Assembly: GCA_026874595.1 (NCBI GenBank)
Contig: CM049308.1
Location: 75,687,124-75,751,123, forward strand
DNA length: 64,000 nt
DNA from: Sipunculus nudus
Taxonomy: Eukaryota; Annelida; Sipuncula; Golfingiida; Sipunculidae
Direction of reading: 5' to 3'
The position numbers and the translations under genes are program-made. Positions 12,300 through 24,562 of the stretch are shown here, one piece after another. Under the pieces are notes generated by a model that ran no database searches, was not told where the DNA came from, and saw only the letters and a program-made list of their open reading frames with translations. Position 1 is the stretch's first letter; each line of letters opens with the position of its first letter.

Positions 12300-13435
12300 T
12301 TTTCATGAAATCCCGTTAATCTCGTTTGACAAGAAGCAGTGAGACGTTTTCAGGTTTGTCATGTCAAGCTGGCCAAATGATATAAAATGCCGAAAAGTAG
12401 ACCTGTCTAGCTATAAAAGCCGCTGAGTTATAAGCATTTGCATGAAATCTCGTGTTTTCTCGTTTGACGGGAAATGGTGCGAGCTTTGGCGAGATTTCCA
12501 GTTTTGTCATGTCAGGTTTGTCAAATATTACAAAATGCCGGAAACTAGACCTGTCTAGCTGCCAAAGTCGCCGTGTTATCAGCATTTACGTGAAATCATG
12601 TTTTTTTCTCGCTTGACGAGATATAGTACGAGATTTGGCAAGACGAGCAGTTTTATTATGTCAAGACGGCCAAACGTTACGAAATGGCGAAAACTAGATC
12701 CGTCTAGCTGTAAAAGTCGCCGAGTTATAAGCATTTCCGTGTACTCTCGTGTTTTCTCGTTTGACGAGATATGGTGCAGGATTTGGCCAGTCTTGTAGAT
12801 TTGTCATATCAAACTCTCTAAATGTTATGAAATGGCGAAAACTACATCTGTCTATCTGTAAAAGTCGCCGAGTTATTAGCATTTCTGTGAAATCTCCTTT
12901 TTTATCGTTTGACGAGATATGGTGCGAGATTTGGCCAGTCTTGCAGGTTTGTCATGTCAAGCCGTCCAAATGTTAATGAATGCCAAAAACTAGACCTGTC
13001 TAGCCGTGAAAGTCGCCGACTTATATGCATTTCTGTGAAATCTCGTTTTTCCACATTTGACCAGATATAGTGCGAGATTTCGCCAAGTATCGCAGTTTTA
13101 CTATGTCAAGTTGGCCAAATGTTACCAAATGCCAAAAACTAGACCTGAGTAGCTGTAAAAGTCGCCTAGTTATAAGCATTTTCATGATATCTTGTTTTTT
13201 CTCGCTTGACGAGATATGGTGCGAGATTTGGCCTGATTTCTTTTCTGGCGTGTCAAGCTGGTCATATGTTATGAAATGCCGAAAACTAGACCTGTGTAGC
13301 TGTAAAAGTCGCCGAGTTATAAGCATTTCCGTGAAATCTCGTTTTTTCTCGTTTGACAATAAATCGAGCGAAATTTGACGAGACTTGCAATTGAATGACT
13401 AAGAACCAAGGGGAAGCAGCCTTATGCAAAAAACT
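12300..13435 (+). repeat. tandem satellite, about eight units of ~148 bp
   Basis: The landmark CTCGTTTGACGAG (or a close variant) occurs at 12321, 12459, 12608, 12756, 12904, 13052, 13201 and 13348. Spacing is 138 bp once and then 147-149 bp. A second landmark, around CTAGACCTGTCTAGCTG, recurs with the same period. The CTCGT-TTG-ACGAG landmark is itself a small palindrome. A diverged unit lies near 13790-13900, so the family extends into the larger array. Short open frames on both strands here are satellite frames, not genes. Confidence 0.9.
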
Positions 13436-13952
13436 AGACCCTTGAAACATAAATATTAACCGAGATAGAAGCCAAAAACTGCATATTTTCAGATCGTCAA
13501 GTTTAACCCACAAATTTGGTAACCATGGTAACGGCAGCACAAAGCTACATGTGCGGAGGAATAAGCCAATGTTCCTAGTTTAAGATAAAACGATAAAAAT
13601 TGTGCCATGTTTAAAATTATTTTAGATATTGCAGAAAAATGATATGTTACAGTGTTTCAGGTACCACGCCCCCTGGTGGCTATTTCCAAAAAATGAAAAA
13701 CTGATTTCGAGATATTTATAAATAACACAAAATATATCAATTTCAAAGCCATTGTTAAAAAAATGCAACCTGTAGGTCATATTTAATGAAATCTCGAAGA
13801 CTCTCGTTTGACGAGAAATGGTGCGAGATTTGGCGAGACTTTCAGTTTTATCATGTCATGCTGCCTATAAGGTACATAATGACCAAAACCAGACGTCTGT
13901 AGCTTAAAAATTGACAAAGTTACAAAAAATTATTTCCGATTTCCATGATTTT

Positions 13953-14213
13953 TGCCCAAAAAATGTAACCATGGTAACAGCAAATTTAAGTAAGCTACAT
14001 GTCAAAAGAAAGGCCAGGTGATGACGAAAAAAATGAGCTATTGCAGAAGTGGATAAGCCTATTTATGGCGAAGTTATAGTGCAAAAACCGTTAACCATAC
14101 CTGTCGTGACCTTGACCCTTGACCAAAAACAATAGGGCACCTAGAAATCGGTTTGTCAATCAAGCCTGTAAGTTTCAAGTTGATTGATGCAAAAGTGTGG
14201 CCTGGAGAGTCGT
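13953..14213 (+). repeat. left ~260-bp direct repeat flanking the array
   Basis: Almost identical to 18445-18724: the same order from TAACCATGGTAAC through GGCCAGGTGATGACG and TAAGCCTATTTATGGCG to GTGTGGCCTGGAGAGTCGTG. This copy lacks 17 bp present in the right copy. The missing segment is bounded by TTGA on both sides in the right copy, as expected of a microhomology deletion. Confidence 0.85.
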
Positions 14214-14221
14214 GACAAACA

Positions 14222-16142
14222 AACTAGACGACCATAGGTCGAACGCTTGCCGGAAATCGGAAGTGAAACACAGACGGACAGACAGAACATATTGTCGGTT
14301 TTCTATTTATGGAATGACTCTCAGGGACATTGCTGAGAATATGTGGCCCGTTGAATTACATATGAAACAAAAGAACAGGCAAGCAGACAAAGCTGACAAC
14401 AAAAGACGAACAGACAGACATAGTGACTTAGTGAGACAAGATTGACACCAGATGACATAACCTAGTGATTGAGAAGATTCAAAGGAAGAAAATGATTTAT
14501 GCAATTTAGATTTATAGTTTTGGAGGTATGGCGAATTTATGATATACTTGGGAGGCTCGACTGTAGCGCCCTCTAGCAGACATATTCCCAAGACGACAAA
14601 TGCGTTTCGTATTATTAGTGTATGACATGAGATGTCCCAGTTTCAAAAGGATTCCTTCAAAGCTGTGGCCTGTAGAATGCTATATGTAAGGCGTAAGAAC
14701 CAGCAAGAAGGCGACTTTGAGGATAACGTACAAACAGATGGACACACTGACAAAGTGACAGAAGATTGAAACCAGATGCCTTAATCAGGTTATGGAGAAG
14801 ACTCAAAGGAAGACAATAAGCTATAGTTTATGTAACTGAGGCTTTGGGTGTAGAGATATGGCCAATACAATGGTATGTGTGTGAGGGGCGTGTGCAGCGC
14901 TCACTAGTGGCCACATCCGGAAAATGAAAAATTTATTTCTAGATATTAGTGTAAGACACAAGATGTAATAGTTTCAAAAGGATTCCGTCAAAACTGTGGC
15001 CTATGGAATGCTATATGTGAGACGCAAGAGCCAACAAGCAGGCGAATTTGAGGACAACTGACAAACAGACGAAAACACTGACAAAGTGACTCAAGATTGA
15101 GTCCAGATGACTACTCCAGGTTATGGAGAAGACTCAAAGGAAGAAAAAAGCTACAGTTTATGTAACTGAGGTTTATAGTTTTGGAGATATTGCCAAAGCA
15201 TGATATGTTGGGAGAGGTACGAGTTCAGCGCCCCCTAGCAGCCATATCCGGAAAATGAAAAATTTGTTTCGAGATATTAGTGTAAGACTTAAGATGTTAT
15301 AGTTTCAAAAGGATTCCGTCAAAACTGTGGCTTGTAGAATGCTATATGTGAGACGCAAGAGCAAGCAGGCGAATTTGAGGACAACTGACAAACAGACAGA
15401 CACACTGACAAAGTGTCACAAAATTGTGACCAGATGACTACACTAGGTTATGGAGAAGACTCAGAGGAAGAAAATAAGCTATGGTTTATGTAAATGAGGC
15501 TTATAATTTTGGAGATATGGCCAAAATATGATATGTTCGGGAGGTTCGCATCCAGCGCCCCCTAGCGGCCCTATTCAAAAAATGAAAAAACTATTTCGAG
15601 ATACTAGTGTAGGACTTATAATATGTCAGTTTCAGAAAGATTCCTGCAATAATGTGGCCTTTGGCGCAAGATGAATGAAATCTCGAAATATCTCTATTCA
15701 CGAGATATTTTACGATATACTGCAAGACTTGTAATAAAATCTTGTAGTACTAGTTGACTGCTACCAGATGCAAAAAACTAGATCACTCTAGCTTTAAAAC
15801 TGACAAAGTTAGAAAAATAAGACCCCTTATTTTCGAATATCATGACTTTTCCCCTAAAATGTGTAACCATGGTTACGGCAAATTTGAGTCAGCTACACAC
15901 CAGATGACAGGCCTTGGAATGGCGATTAAATAAGCTATTGTTGAAGTAGATACGACTAATAGTCACAAAGATATGAAGAAAAAAACGTTTTGAGAAGTTT
16001 TGACGACCTTGACCTTGACCTTTGACCTATTTTAACCAAAAACAATAGGGCACCTAGAAATTATGTTTTTGATCATCCCTGTAAGTTTCAAGGTGATTGT
16101 GGCAAAATTGTGGCCAGGAGAGTGCAGACAAACAAACAGACA
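14222..16142 (+). repeat. 1.93-kb tandem unit A with ~330-bp sub-repeats
   Basis: Aligns to 16143-18060 at an offset of 1921-1929 bp. Inside, a motif around AGTGTAAGAC followed by AGTTTCAAAAGGATTC recurs at 14617, 14949, 15279 and 15606, giving sub-repeats of 327-332 bp. Each sub-repeat also carries a CAGCGCCCCCTAGCGGCCATAT-type block (quoted here only as family consensus in part: GCGCCCCCTAG) and a run of GACAAACAGACGGACACAC type. No coding frame is conserved. Confidence 0.88.
16016..16028 (-). promoter_or_regulatory. DR1 nuclear-receptor-type motif in repeat unit A
   Basis: On the minus strand the sequence is AGGTCAAAGGTCA, two perfect half-sites spaced by 1 bp, followed by TCAAGGTCA, which fits the extended half-site of ERR/SF-1 type receptors. 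DR1 elements are known sites for RXR and HNF4 dimers. Whether any receptor binds this repeat is not shown. Confidence 0.4.
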
Positions 16143-18060
16143 GACTAGACGACCATAGGTCGAACGCTTGCCGGAAATCGGAAGTGAAACACAGACGGAC
16201 AGACAGAACATATTGTCGGTTTTCTATTAATGGAATGACTCTCAGGGACATTGCTGAGAATATGTGGCCTGTAGAATGACATATGAGACAAAAGAACAGG
16301 GAAGCAGACAAAGCTGACAACAAAAGACGAACAGACAGACATACTGACTTTGTGAGACAAGATTGACACCAGATGACTTTACCTAGTTATGGAGAAGATT
16401 CAAAGGAAGAAAATGAGTTATAATTTATGTAATTTAGATTTTTAGTTTTGGAGGTATGGCGAATTAATGATATACATGGGAGGTTCGACTGTAGCGCCCT
16501 CTAGCGGACATTTTCCGAAGACGACAAATGCGTTTCGTATTATTAGTGTATGACATAAGATGTCCCAGTTTCAAAAGGATTCCGTCAAAGCTGTGGCCTG
16601 TAGAATGCTATATGTAAGGCGTAAGAACCAGCAAGAAGGCGACTTTGAGGATAACGTACAAACAGATGGACACACTGACAAAGTGACAGAAGATTGAAAC
16701 CAGATGCCTTAATCAGGTTATGCAGAAGACTCAAAGGAAGAAAATAAGCTTTAGTTTATGTAACTGAGGCTTTGGGTTTAGAGATATGGCCAATACATTG
16801 GTATGTGTGTGAGGGTCGTGTGCAGCGCCCACTAGTGACCATATCCGGAAAATGAAAAATTCGTTTCTAGATATTAGTGTAAGACATAAGGTGTAATAGT
16901 TTCAAAAGGATTCCATCAAAACTTTGGCCTATAGAATGCTATATGTGAGACGCAAGAACCAGCAAGCAGGCGAATTTTAGGACAACTGACAAACAGATGG
17001 ACACACTGACAAAGTGACTCAAGATTGAGTCCAGATGACTACTTCAGGTTATGGAGAAGACTCAAAGGAAGAAAAAAGCTACAGTTTATGTAACTGAGGT
17101 TTATAGTTTTGGAGATATTGCCAAAGCATGATATGTTGGGAGAGGTTCGAGTTCAGCGCCCCCTAGCAGCCATATCCGAAAAATGGAAAATTCGTTTCGA
17201 GATATTAGTGTAAGACTTAAGATGTAATAGTTTCAAAAGGATTCTTTCAAAACTGTGGCCTGTAGAATGCTATATGTGAGACGCAAGAGCAAGCAGGCGA
17301 ATTTGAGGACAACTGACAAACAGACGGACACACTGACAAAGTGACACAAGATTGAGACCAGATGAAATTATCAGTTTATGGAGAAGACTCAGCGGGAAAA
17401 AATAAGCTATAGTTTATGTAATTTAGGCTTTGGGTTTTAGAGATATGGCCAATGTAATGATATGTGTGTGAGGGTCGTGTGCAGCGCCCCCTAGGAGCCA
17501 TATTAAAAAAATGAAAAAACAATTTCGAGATACTAGTGTAGGACTTATGATATGTCAGTTTCAAAAAGATTCCTTCAATAATGTTGCCTTTGACGCAAGA
17601 TGAATGAAATCTCGAAATATCTCTATTCACGAGATATTTTACGAGATACTGCAAGACTTGTAATAAAATCTTGTAGTACTAGTTGAATGCTACCTGATGC
17701 AAAAAACTAGATCACTCTAGCTTTAAAACTGACAAAGTTAGAAAAATAAAATCCCTTATTTTCGAATATCATGACTTTTCCCAAAAAAATTGTAACCATG
17801 GTTACGGCAAATTTGAGTCAGCTACACACCAGATGACAGGCCTTGGAATGACGATTAAAATGAGCTATTGTTGAAGTAGATACGACTAATAGTCACAAAG
17901 ATATGAAGAAAAAAGTTTTGAGAAGTTTTGACGACCTTGACCTTGACCTTTGACCTATATTGACCAAAAACAATAGGCTTCTTGCATTTTTGATTATCTA
18001 TAAAGTGTGTAAGTTTGAAAGTGATTGGTGCAAAATTGAGACCTGTAGAGAGATGACAGA
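16143..18060 (+). repeat. 1.93-kb tandem unit B
   Basis: Second copy of unit A, with the same four-part sub-repeat structure (landmarks at 16545, 16876, 17207 and 17535). Differences from unit A are mainly point substitutions and short indels, so the duplication is much younger than the divergence among the 330-bp sub-repeats. Confidence 0.88.
17944..17956 (-). promoter_or_regulatory. DR1 nuclear-receptor-type motif in repeat unit B
   Basis: The same perfect AGGTCAAAGGTCA as in unit A, kept through the duplication along with the adjacent extended half-site. Confidence 0.4.
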
Positions 18061-18444
18061 CAAACAGACAAACAGACAGACATCCGCGACTGACCAACCA
18101 GCTTGCGAAAATCGAAGATTTCCGGCAAGCAACAAACAAAAAAAAGTTTTACCCCAAAAATAGAGAAATCTGGCAATAGCGCACTTTTTCACCTATGCGC
18201 AAAAATAAGCCCATGGACTCTAGTTTAAGGTGCTGTGATGGAAATGGCCCATTGTTTAATAGTTGTGGAGGTATAGCACCAAAACAAATTTTCATGTTTT
18301 TTCATCTGCAACGCCCCCTGGCGGCCATTTCCAAAATCTGAAAAAACAATTTCGAGATATTCTTATGTTACATAAAATATCTCAGAATCAGGGCGATTGC
18401 TGCAAATTTGAAAAATATCATGATATTCCATGATTTCTCCCCAA

Positions 18445-18724
18445 AAAATGTAACCATGGTAACGGCAAATTTAAGTAAGCTACATGTCAAAAGAAAGGCC
18501 AGGTGATGACGAAAAAAATGAGCTATTGCAGAAGTGGATAAGCCTATTTATGGCGAAGTTATAGTGCAAAAACCGTTAACCATACCTGTCGTGACCTTGA
18601 CCCTTGAACTTGGAGCAATGTTGACCAAAAACAATAGGGCACCTAGAAATCGGTTTGTCAATCAAGCCTGTAAGTTTCAAGTTGATTGATGCAAAAGTGT
18701 GGCCTGGAGAGTCGTGACAAACAA
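18445..18724 (+). repeat. right ~280-bp direct repeat flanking the array
   Basis: Near-identical partner of 13953-14213, in direct orientation. It keeps the 17-bp segment that the left copy has lost. Together the pair bracket the two 1.93-kb units. Confidence 0.85.
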
Positions 18725-18842
18725 AGCAACAAAACAAACACAACTGACGAACATGCTTGCCGAAATCGAAGATTTCCGGCAAGCAATAACCCAGAGGCCA
18801 TTTTCCTCACTATGCAGGGTCTTGATTTCGCGGTTAAACAAC

Positions 18843-19284
18843 TACAGTGAAACCTGTGAAATAAGACCGTCTATGGGACTGGCCAAAAATGGTCCCAATT
18901 CACAGGTGGTCTTATTAGAAATGAAGGTCATGTATAACCAATGTATGACCAAGGATAGGTCCATGGTCTGTTGGTGGCACGGTCTTTTGAATAAGGATGA
19001 AGGTATCTATATGAAAAGAATGATATGTTATTATTCAGCCTTCTAGAGTTTAGGTTTATGTGCACGGGGTTAGGAATAATCCAGAAGTCATAATCTGTTA
19101 AGACATTAGAGCGAATCTCTGAGGTTCAACAAGTTTTCACCATTATGCTATTGAGGCACCGACGAGGTTCAACCAAGGAGACCTTCAGCTCCGAAGTCCA
19201 ACGCCTTAACCACTGGACTACGTTCTGTCCCCTCTTAAGGGTGGTTTGACTAGACGGGTGGTCTTTCTGACAGGTTCCACTGTA
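18843..19284. mobile_element. TIR element containing a tRNA-like segment
   Basis: Left end TACAGTGAAACCTGTGAAAT pairs with the reverse complement of the right end (TACAGTGGAACCTGTCAGAA), about 25 bp with a few mismatches. The TACAGT-GAACC ends resemble those of the element at 11759-11920. No matching target duplication is evident. A tRNA-like SINE segment lies inside. Confidence 0.5.
19125..19232 (-). repeat. second tRNA-like SINE segment
   Basis: On the minus strand, an A-box TAGTCCAGTGG (19220-19210) is followed by GTTAAGGCG and, about 36 nt later, a decayed B-box GGTTGAACCTC (19174-19164). The A-box half resembles tRNA-Ser-type genes. The B-box has a changed core and no acceptor stem is found, so it is a SINE or tRNA pseudogene, not a functional tRNA. 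Confidence 0.55.
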
Positions 19285-20990
19285 CATTAACACTTTCATA
19301 CTAGGCAGAATCGGACTCACAAGGGTACAACTATGCTGTTAAAGGTACCCAATCACCTATAAAGCATATTGAGTTAACACGAAAAATAGCTTCTTCCCTT
19401 CAAAATAAATATGTACCTGCCAAAATATTGCCCTGAAACCATTTGTTTTCTCCTGTTAACAAATGTTAAAAACGATGGACCGGGCGCGATGAAAGGTGTC
19501 AGCATAAACATAACGCGTTTGGCTGTGTGCATCTCTGAGCCATAACACGTGTCAATCAGGAGATGCCCTGTCTGACTTGGCCCCAAAAAAATGTGATCGT
19601 GTTTCTGCTGGCTAATGCCCCTCTTAATCGGACCTCCGGTCACGCGGCCTTTTTATGGTACACATACTGTGTTTACCAACATACAGAGCTATAAAATGGT
19701 GTTAAACAACCGTATGCGAGGAAATAAGACCTCGTGCTGGAATAGTTTTGCTTGGAAACATTTGTATAAAGCAAAACTGAACAGATAGTTTGAAAGAATA
19801 GCCATAATTTAGCTCCTGGTTATGTCCCTTTAAGGGTTTGCGGGCGTCCCAATCTTACCCCACAATACACAGTAGCTGCTACATGCACAGTGGCGTAGGT
19901 ATAATAAATGTAGTGAAGAAGGTAGTCCGTTAAAGTACGGTGGATGAGAATTGTTTCAAGGCAAATGACACAGAAATGGGTGTTTTTCATTCATGTTGGT
20001 GGTAAGGACTTCAAGGAAAAAATTACATTTTGCAGGCATGCGCATGTGAAATGTAAACAGATGTTTCCTTGAAATGTAACACATTTGGAATTAAAAGTTT
20101 GACAGTTGAGAAACGTATAATAGCGGCCGTCCTTCATTGCCTGACAGGAAGCATTCTTCACACAGTAGGTCTATGTATGAATATCAAGGAAGAGCTGGTC
20201 AACCCGGTAGCCGGGCTTTTAATTGGGCTTGGGGATGTATTAAATGAGATGAGGAATATTGGCTCAAGGACGTCCGGACCTCCCCCTCCCCCCCCCCCTC
20301 CCCCCCCCCCTTTTTTTCAAGACCTTATCTTTTATTACGTTTTGTCGTAAATCCTCCTGGATTTGACCCCTCCTTTTCCTAAATCAAGTGTCACATGATT
20401 CTCACATTTACTGACCATGCAAGTGGACAAGTGACTGGGTCAAATGTCAGGCCAAACATGCTTAAATCCGTCACTGACAGCAGGGGTTTATTCATATGCA
20501 CAATAGACCTTAATCCTGCGATTGTGTCACACTCCTGCCTGTGTTGTGTAGATCACGGGGGCATTCCGGTCCTTGTCGAAGGCAGTTCGGCTGTTCCGGT
20601 CGTAGCCTCGATGCAATTTCAATAGCGCGCAAAAATCAGTTTTAATGATGTGTACATTAAAAATGATTTATTCTCATACCGGCAAGGTCACTGTAAGAAC
20701 AATAACCTTTAAAATGAAGTATAACACAGTGTTATACACAACGCGGTTTCAGAAAACATTGAGGACAAAAGTTGACCAAATTATCTTTGTATTTATAAGA
20801 TAAACGGCCTGAATACATCCTTTCACTCATCACGCTTTGATATGCCGAAATCGAGCTATTGTGCATAGGAATTGTAAATTGCAAAAATTAAGTCAATGGA
20901 GCAAACATAGAGCATGCACGAACAACATTTATTCCAAATACAATGGTTATAAAGAATATTATTGTCTTTTTGTTTGAAATTCCGTAATAC
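19285..20990. other. non-coding, C tract
   Basis: No supported gene. A near-pure C tract lies at 20281-20310. A frame running through it at 20069-20350 gains a polyproline run only because of the tract. 20395-20640 is GC-richer but shows no splice-flanked exon. Confidence 0.4.
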
Positions 20991-21445
20991 CCGGGGAACT
21001 ACATTGCGGCGCGATATCGGTGACGTGGTGGTGTAAACGTATACAAACAAATACCACGTGGCACCCGCATTAAACACGTGTTTGGTCGATGGGCGTGATT
21101 CTGTGGTGACGTCCGGTTCCCATTCGGAAAACCTAGCCTCACCTTTGGGTGGTCTCTCCAAGTCCCCGCTGGCGTTGTACGAACCATTCGATGCTTAATT
21201 GACGTAAAGCGAAGCAAAGTTGAAGGGGCTACTCCGATATCTGACATCTGTCAAAAAAATAATCCCTTGAACCTTTAATAAAAAATGAGTCAATCCCATG
21301 GGGTATAGGTGCTGCCTTTTGTTTATATCCACACGGTTATAACATAGGTCGGGGATGGGGCGCAAAATGGCCGCCGGTCGTAATCGAAACACTTCCGACA
21401 GAGACATTTGGCTTCAATTCAGAAATTACAGTGTTTTGTAAATGA
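20990..21445. promoter_or_regulatory. GC-richer promoter-like region with E-boxes and a possible first exon
   Basis: CpG-richer than its surroundings. It contains CCACGTGG (about 21053-21060), ACACGTGT, and TGACGT-type half-sites near 21020 and 21110. At 21364-21376 the sequence CAAAATGGCCGCC combines a strong Kozak ATG with a YY1-like element. From 21367 an open frame of 24 codons (starting MAAGRNRNTSDRDIW) ends at 21441, or could splice at GTAAAT (21437). No downstream partner exon was found, so this may only be an untranslated leader. Confidence 0.3.
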
Positions 21446-21516
21446 CAAATATTGCATTGCTTCATATGCTCTCACGAACATCAACTACAACTAGGAATCT
21501 TTCAGTGTTAAATCTC

Positions 21517-21530
21517 CCCCCCCCCCCCCC
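21517..21530. repeat. poly-C tract
   Basis: Uninterrupted C run in otherwise AT-rich sequence. Confidence 0.8.
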
Positions 21531-22839
21531 GGTTACATGTTTTTCTGTATGTTTACATTGGCTCAAATACCTTGTGTACAAATAGTCTGTAGATAAAAAG
21601 CTTATAAATCAGTCAAAGTGGCGTTATAAGAACCTTTCCCAGCAGGGATTACCTTCAGTTCTTTAATATGTATATGCAGGGTAGGCCATTAATAAATACT
21701 ACTAATAAAGCAGGTGAATAGTGGCTTAAAGACCAAAGCAGAGCATTTTGTTGAAAGAAAATCAGGATGAGAGATGATCAATATGTACAATATTTACAAA
21801 CAAAAATATAGGATTAACACATAACGAAAGCTAAACAAAGTTTCATGTATGCCTGGTAACATAAAGAAATACTTAACTGAGTCCAGTCCAATTCGACAAT
21901 CAAAAGATTTTCGTGGAGATTCCCAGTTCACAAATAAAAGCCCGGTTCAAAGAAATTCCATTCACCTATTTTTATAGACGCAAAGACCCACAGGATATTT
22001 AAAATTTCTCATTGGACGGAGACGTGAATTGAGTCTGTGGATTCGAAAGGGCGGACATCGAAGGAAGCTTTTTTATTAAACCTATTAAAGGTAACAACGT
22101 TGGGTGTTTTTTCTGGGCTAGATACGAGCTCTCGCCCCATTAGGAATTACATATGCAGACTTGACCGAATGTATGTTTCTGTAATAATACGCATGTTTAA
22201 GCTAATGATGCTTATTGGTTGGGGGAAATTTTAAAGACTACACATATATTGGTCCATACACATGAAGCGACCTATTCACATCATATGTTCTCATATGTAC
22301 GAATTGATGCAGCCTATTGTGTCATGGTACTCGCACATTTTGAATCCTTAGAAACTCAAGAGGGAGGGGCTCTAACGCCTGGCATACACACCCTCTTGTT
22401 ATGATATCATACAGAAAAGAAAATTAGAATTGAGCACACACAAGGGCCCAGCTATAAACATTTGTTTTGTTATTTATCAAAACAAAACTTACCCATTTAT
22501 AAAATAAAGACAAACAAAATTGATCATTCAAAAGTATGAAAAAACATTGAAACTTGAAAATATTAATGTAAGGCAAACCGATACCCCATAATAATCGATG
22601 TTATGCTCTAAATATTCTGCTGAATTTGAAGTTTATTTTATTCATCCGTGTTAATTATAAATAACTAGTAGCTTGAATTACTCTTCCCTGTGTGCGGTTA
22701 CTATATTTATGCAGCTAATCAGCTTATGGGAAATTTGATTTATGGCATGCACATTATAAAACGCGTATGGTCTTATATATTTATACAACTTAATTTGGTA
22801 AAAGCATTTTAGATCGGTAATATATATGTCAGAGACGAG

Positions 22840-23130
22840 ATTGAAATCCAGGCGGATTTTAAATTCGCCTAGACGAGATGGCGATTGTGATCTCGCCTAG
22901 GCGAGATTGCAATTGTGATCATGGCTAGACGGATTTTAAACTCGCCTAGACGAGATCACAATTGCAATCTCGCATAGGCGAGATTAAAATCCATCATAGA
23001 CCAGGCCAGAATTTTAATCTCCCCTAGGCGAGTTTAAAATCTGTCTGGTGTCATCCAGGCGAGTTTAAAATCTGCCTGATGTTACTTAGGCAAGTTTAAA
23101 ATCTGCCTAGGCGAGATTAAAATAGTGATC
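22840..23130. repeat. palindrome-rich element with CCTAGG cores
   Basis: Short modules of the form TCTCGCCTAGGCGAGA (a 16-bp perfect palindrome) alternate with TTTTAAA-containing spacers. A larger stem is also present: about 29 nt at 22893-22921 pair with 22953-22981 with one mismatch, through GATTGCAATTGTGATC and its complement. At least seven GCCTAG or CCTAGG cores occur. No coding frame is found. It may be a foldback element or a palindromic satellite fragment. Confidence 0.75.
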
Positions 23131-23846
23131 TGATCTAATTTCCTAATATATTAAGCATTGTTATTGACATATGAAAGATGTTTTCAATATTTTAACACTG
23201 AATGGTTATATATAGTTAACAGGTAATAAATTTATAAAATTTACAGAATATTATTGTATTAATGTAATAATTAACTTTTTTACAGTAATGTAATAATTAT
23301 TCATGTAATAATTAACATTAATTTTGGAAATAGAATTATGAAATTGATATTTGATTATTACTTGCATCTTTGATGTGTTTCATGTTGTCTACATCATCCA
23401 TGTCATACCAATTGTTTGCTAAACATAAATTAATCTTTATTTTTTCCCCATTTTTTTTAACAACCTTGGGGTTGTAAATATAGGTAAAAGTTGATACACA
23501 GATGTATGCATGTGAATATTTCTTTGTCTTATTTAGTCTTTTGTCTAACGTATATAATATTCTTCTGATCTTCTTTTTTAATGTTTTGTGAGGGATTATC
23601 ACAGTGAAGCTTCAATACTTATGTAGACTGTGTAATAAGATAACTGCCTTTTTTTGACAGTATTATATCATATCAGAAATGATATGATTTCTTAATTCAT
23701 ATATTAATAGACCATTTATGCATGTGAACATGCGCTGAATTATATTGATAAATAATAAATGAGCAATGTATCCTTTTGTCTTTACAAAATACTAAGGCGC
23801 CCCCTCTGAATCCGCTACTGATAGCATATATCCGCCCCTGATTTAA

Positions 23847-23849
<3 letters not shown>

Positions 23850-23897
<48 letters not shown>

Positions 23898-23964
23898 ATT
23901 AGATTATGTGAAATGCCGAAAGGACGGCGAGTACTGGATGCGACCGGGGCGGGGGGGGGGGGGG
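23850..23964. repeat. AT microsatellite and nearby G tract
   Basis: An AT dinucleotide run (23850-23893) is followed by a G-rich tract (23945-23964). The flanks carry GATTCCGCCCCTG-like and GGCTACGACCCTG-like phrases that resemble decayed ends of hAT-type elements. Assignment is weak. Confidence 0.6.
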
Positions 23965-24562
23965 CCCATGGCCCCCTGCGGCCCCCCCTTGGCTACGACC
24001 CTGAATAATCAGCAGCAGCCCACATCATATATCATTTAAATATGCCATATACAATACCAATGTAAGTTTCTTATTACCTAGTTTATTAATAAAACTATAA
24101 AAAAATTAATATTAATTATTACATTAATAATATAATATTCTTTAAATATTAATAAATATATATTATATGTGAACTATACATAACCATGTTATCATGAAAC
24201 AGCCACCGTGCTGAATCTCATATTCTCTTAAAAAATCCTTGAAACAAAAGTGTATTATGGTGAGCAAAAATACCTTTCAATATAATTAATTGTTCATCGG
24301 TGTTACATAAGTTTCGTCAACAAAGTTTCGTCAAATCCTCTCATAACCGATTGAGTTAAGTTGCTTATAACAGAAAAATAGGCAAAACTTTACCTAATGG
24401 CGAAGATAAAACAACCAGACACGGGTGAACCATAACCTTTGTTATGGAGGAAATTAACGTAATTGCCGCCTCGGCACTTTATTACTTTAGGTAACGAAGT
24501 CACATTGCGACGGGGGATGTAGTTGTACCAACACAAACAAACAGACCGAGAATGTTTGAAAT

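Noticed and set aside
12364-13540. Several overlapping 60-110-codon frames on both strands
   Set aside because: They repeat with the 148-bp satellite and carry the same peptide phrases by periodicity; open on both strands, no ATG context or splice support.
20069-20350. 93-codon frame with a polyproline run
   Set aside because: The proline run comes from the C tract at 20281-20310; no similarity or conserved structure.
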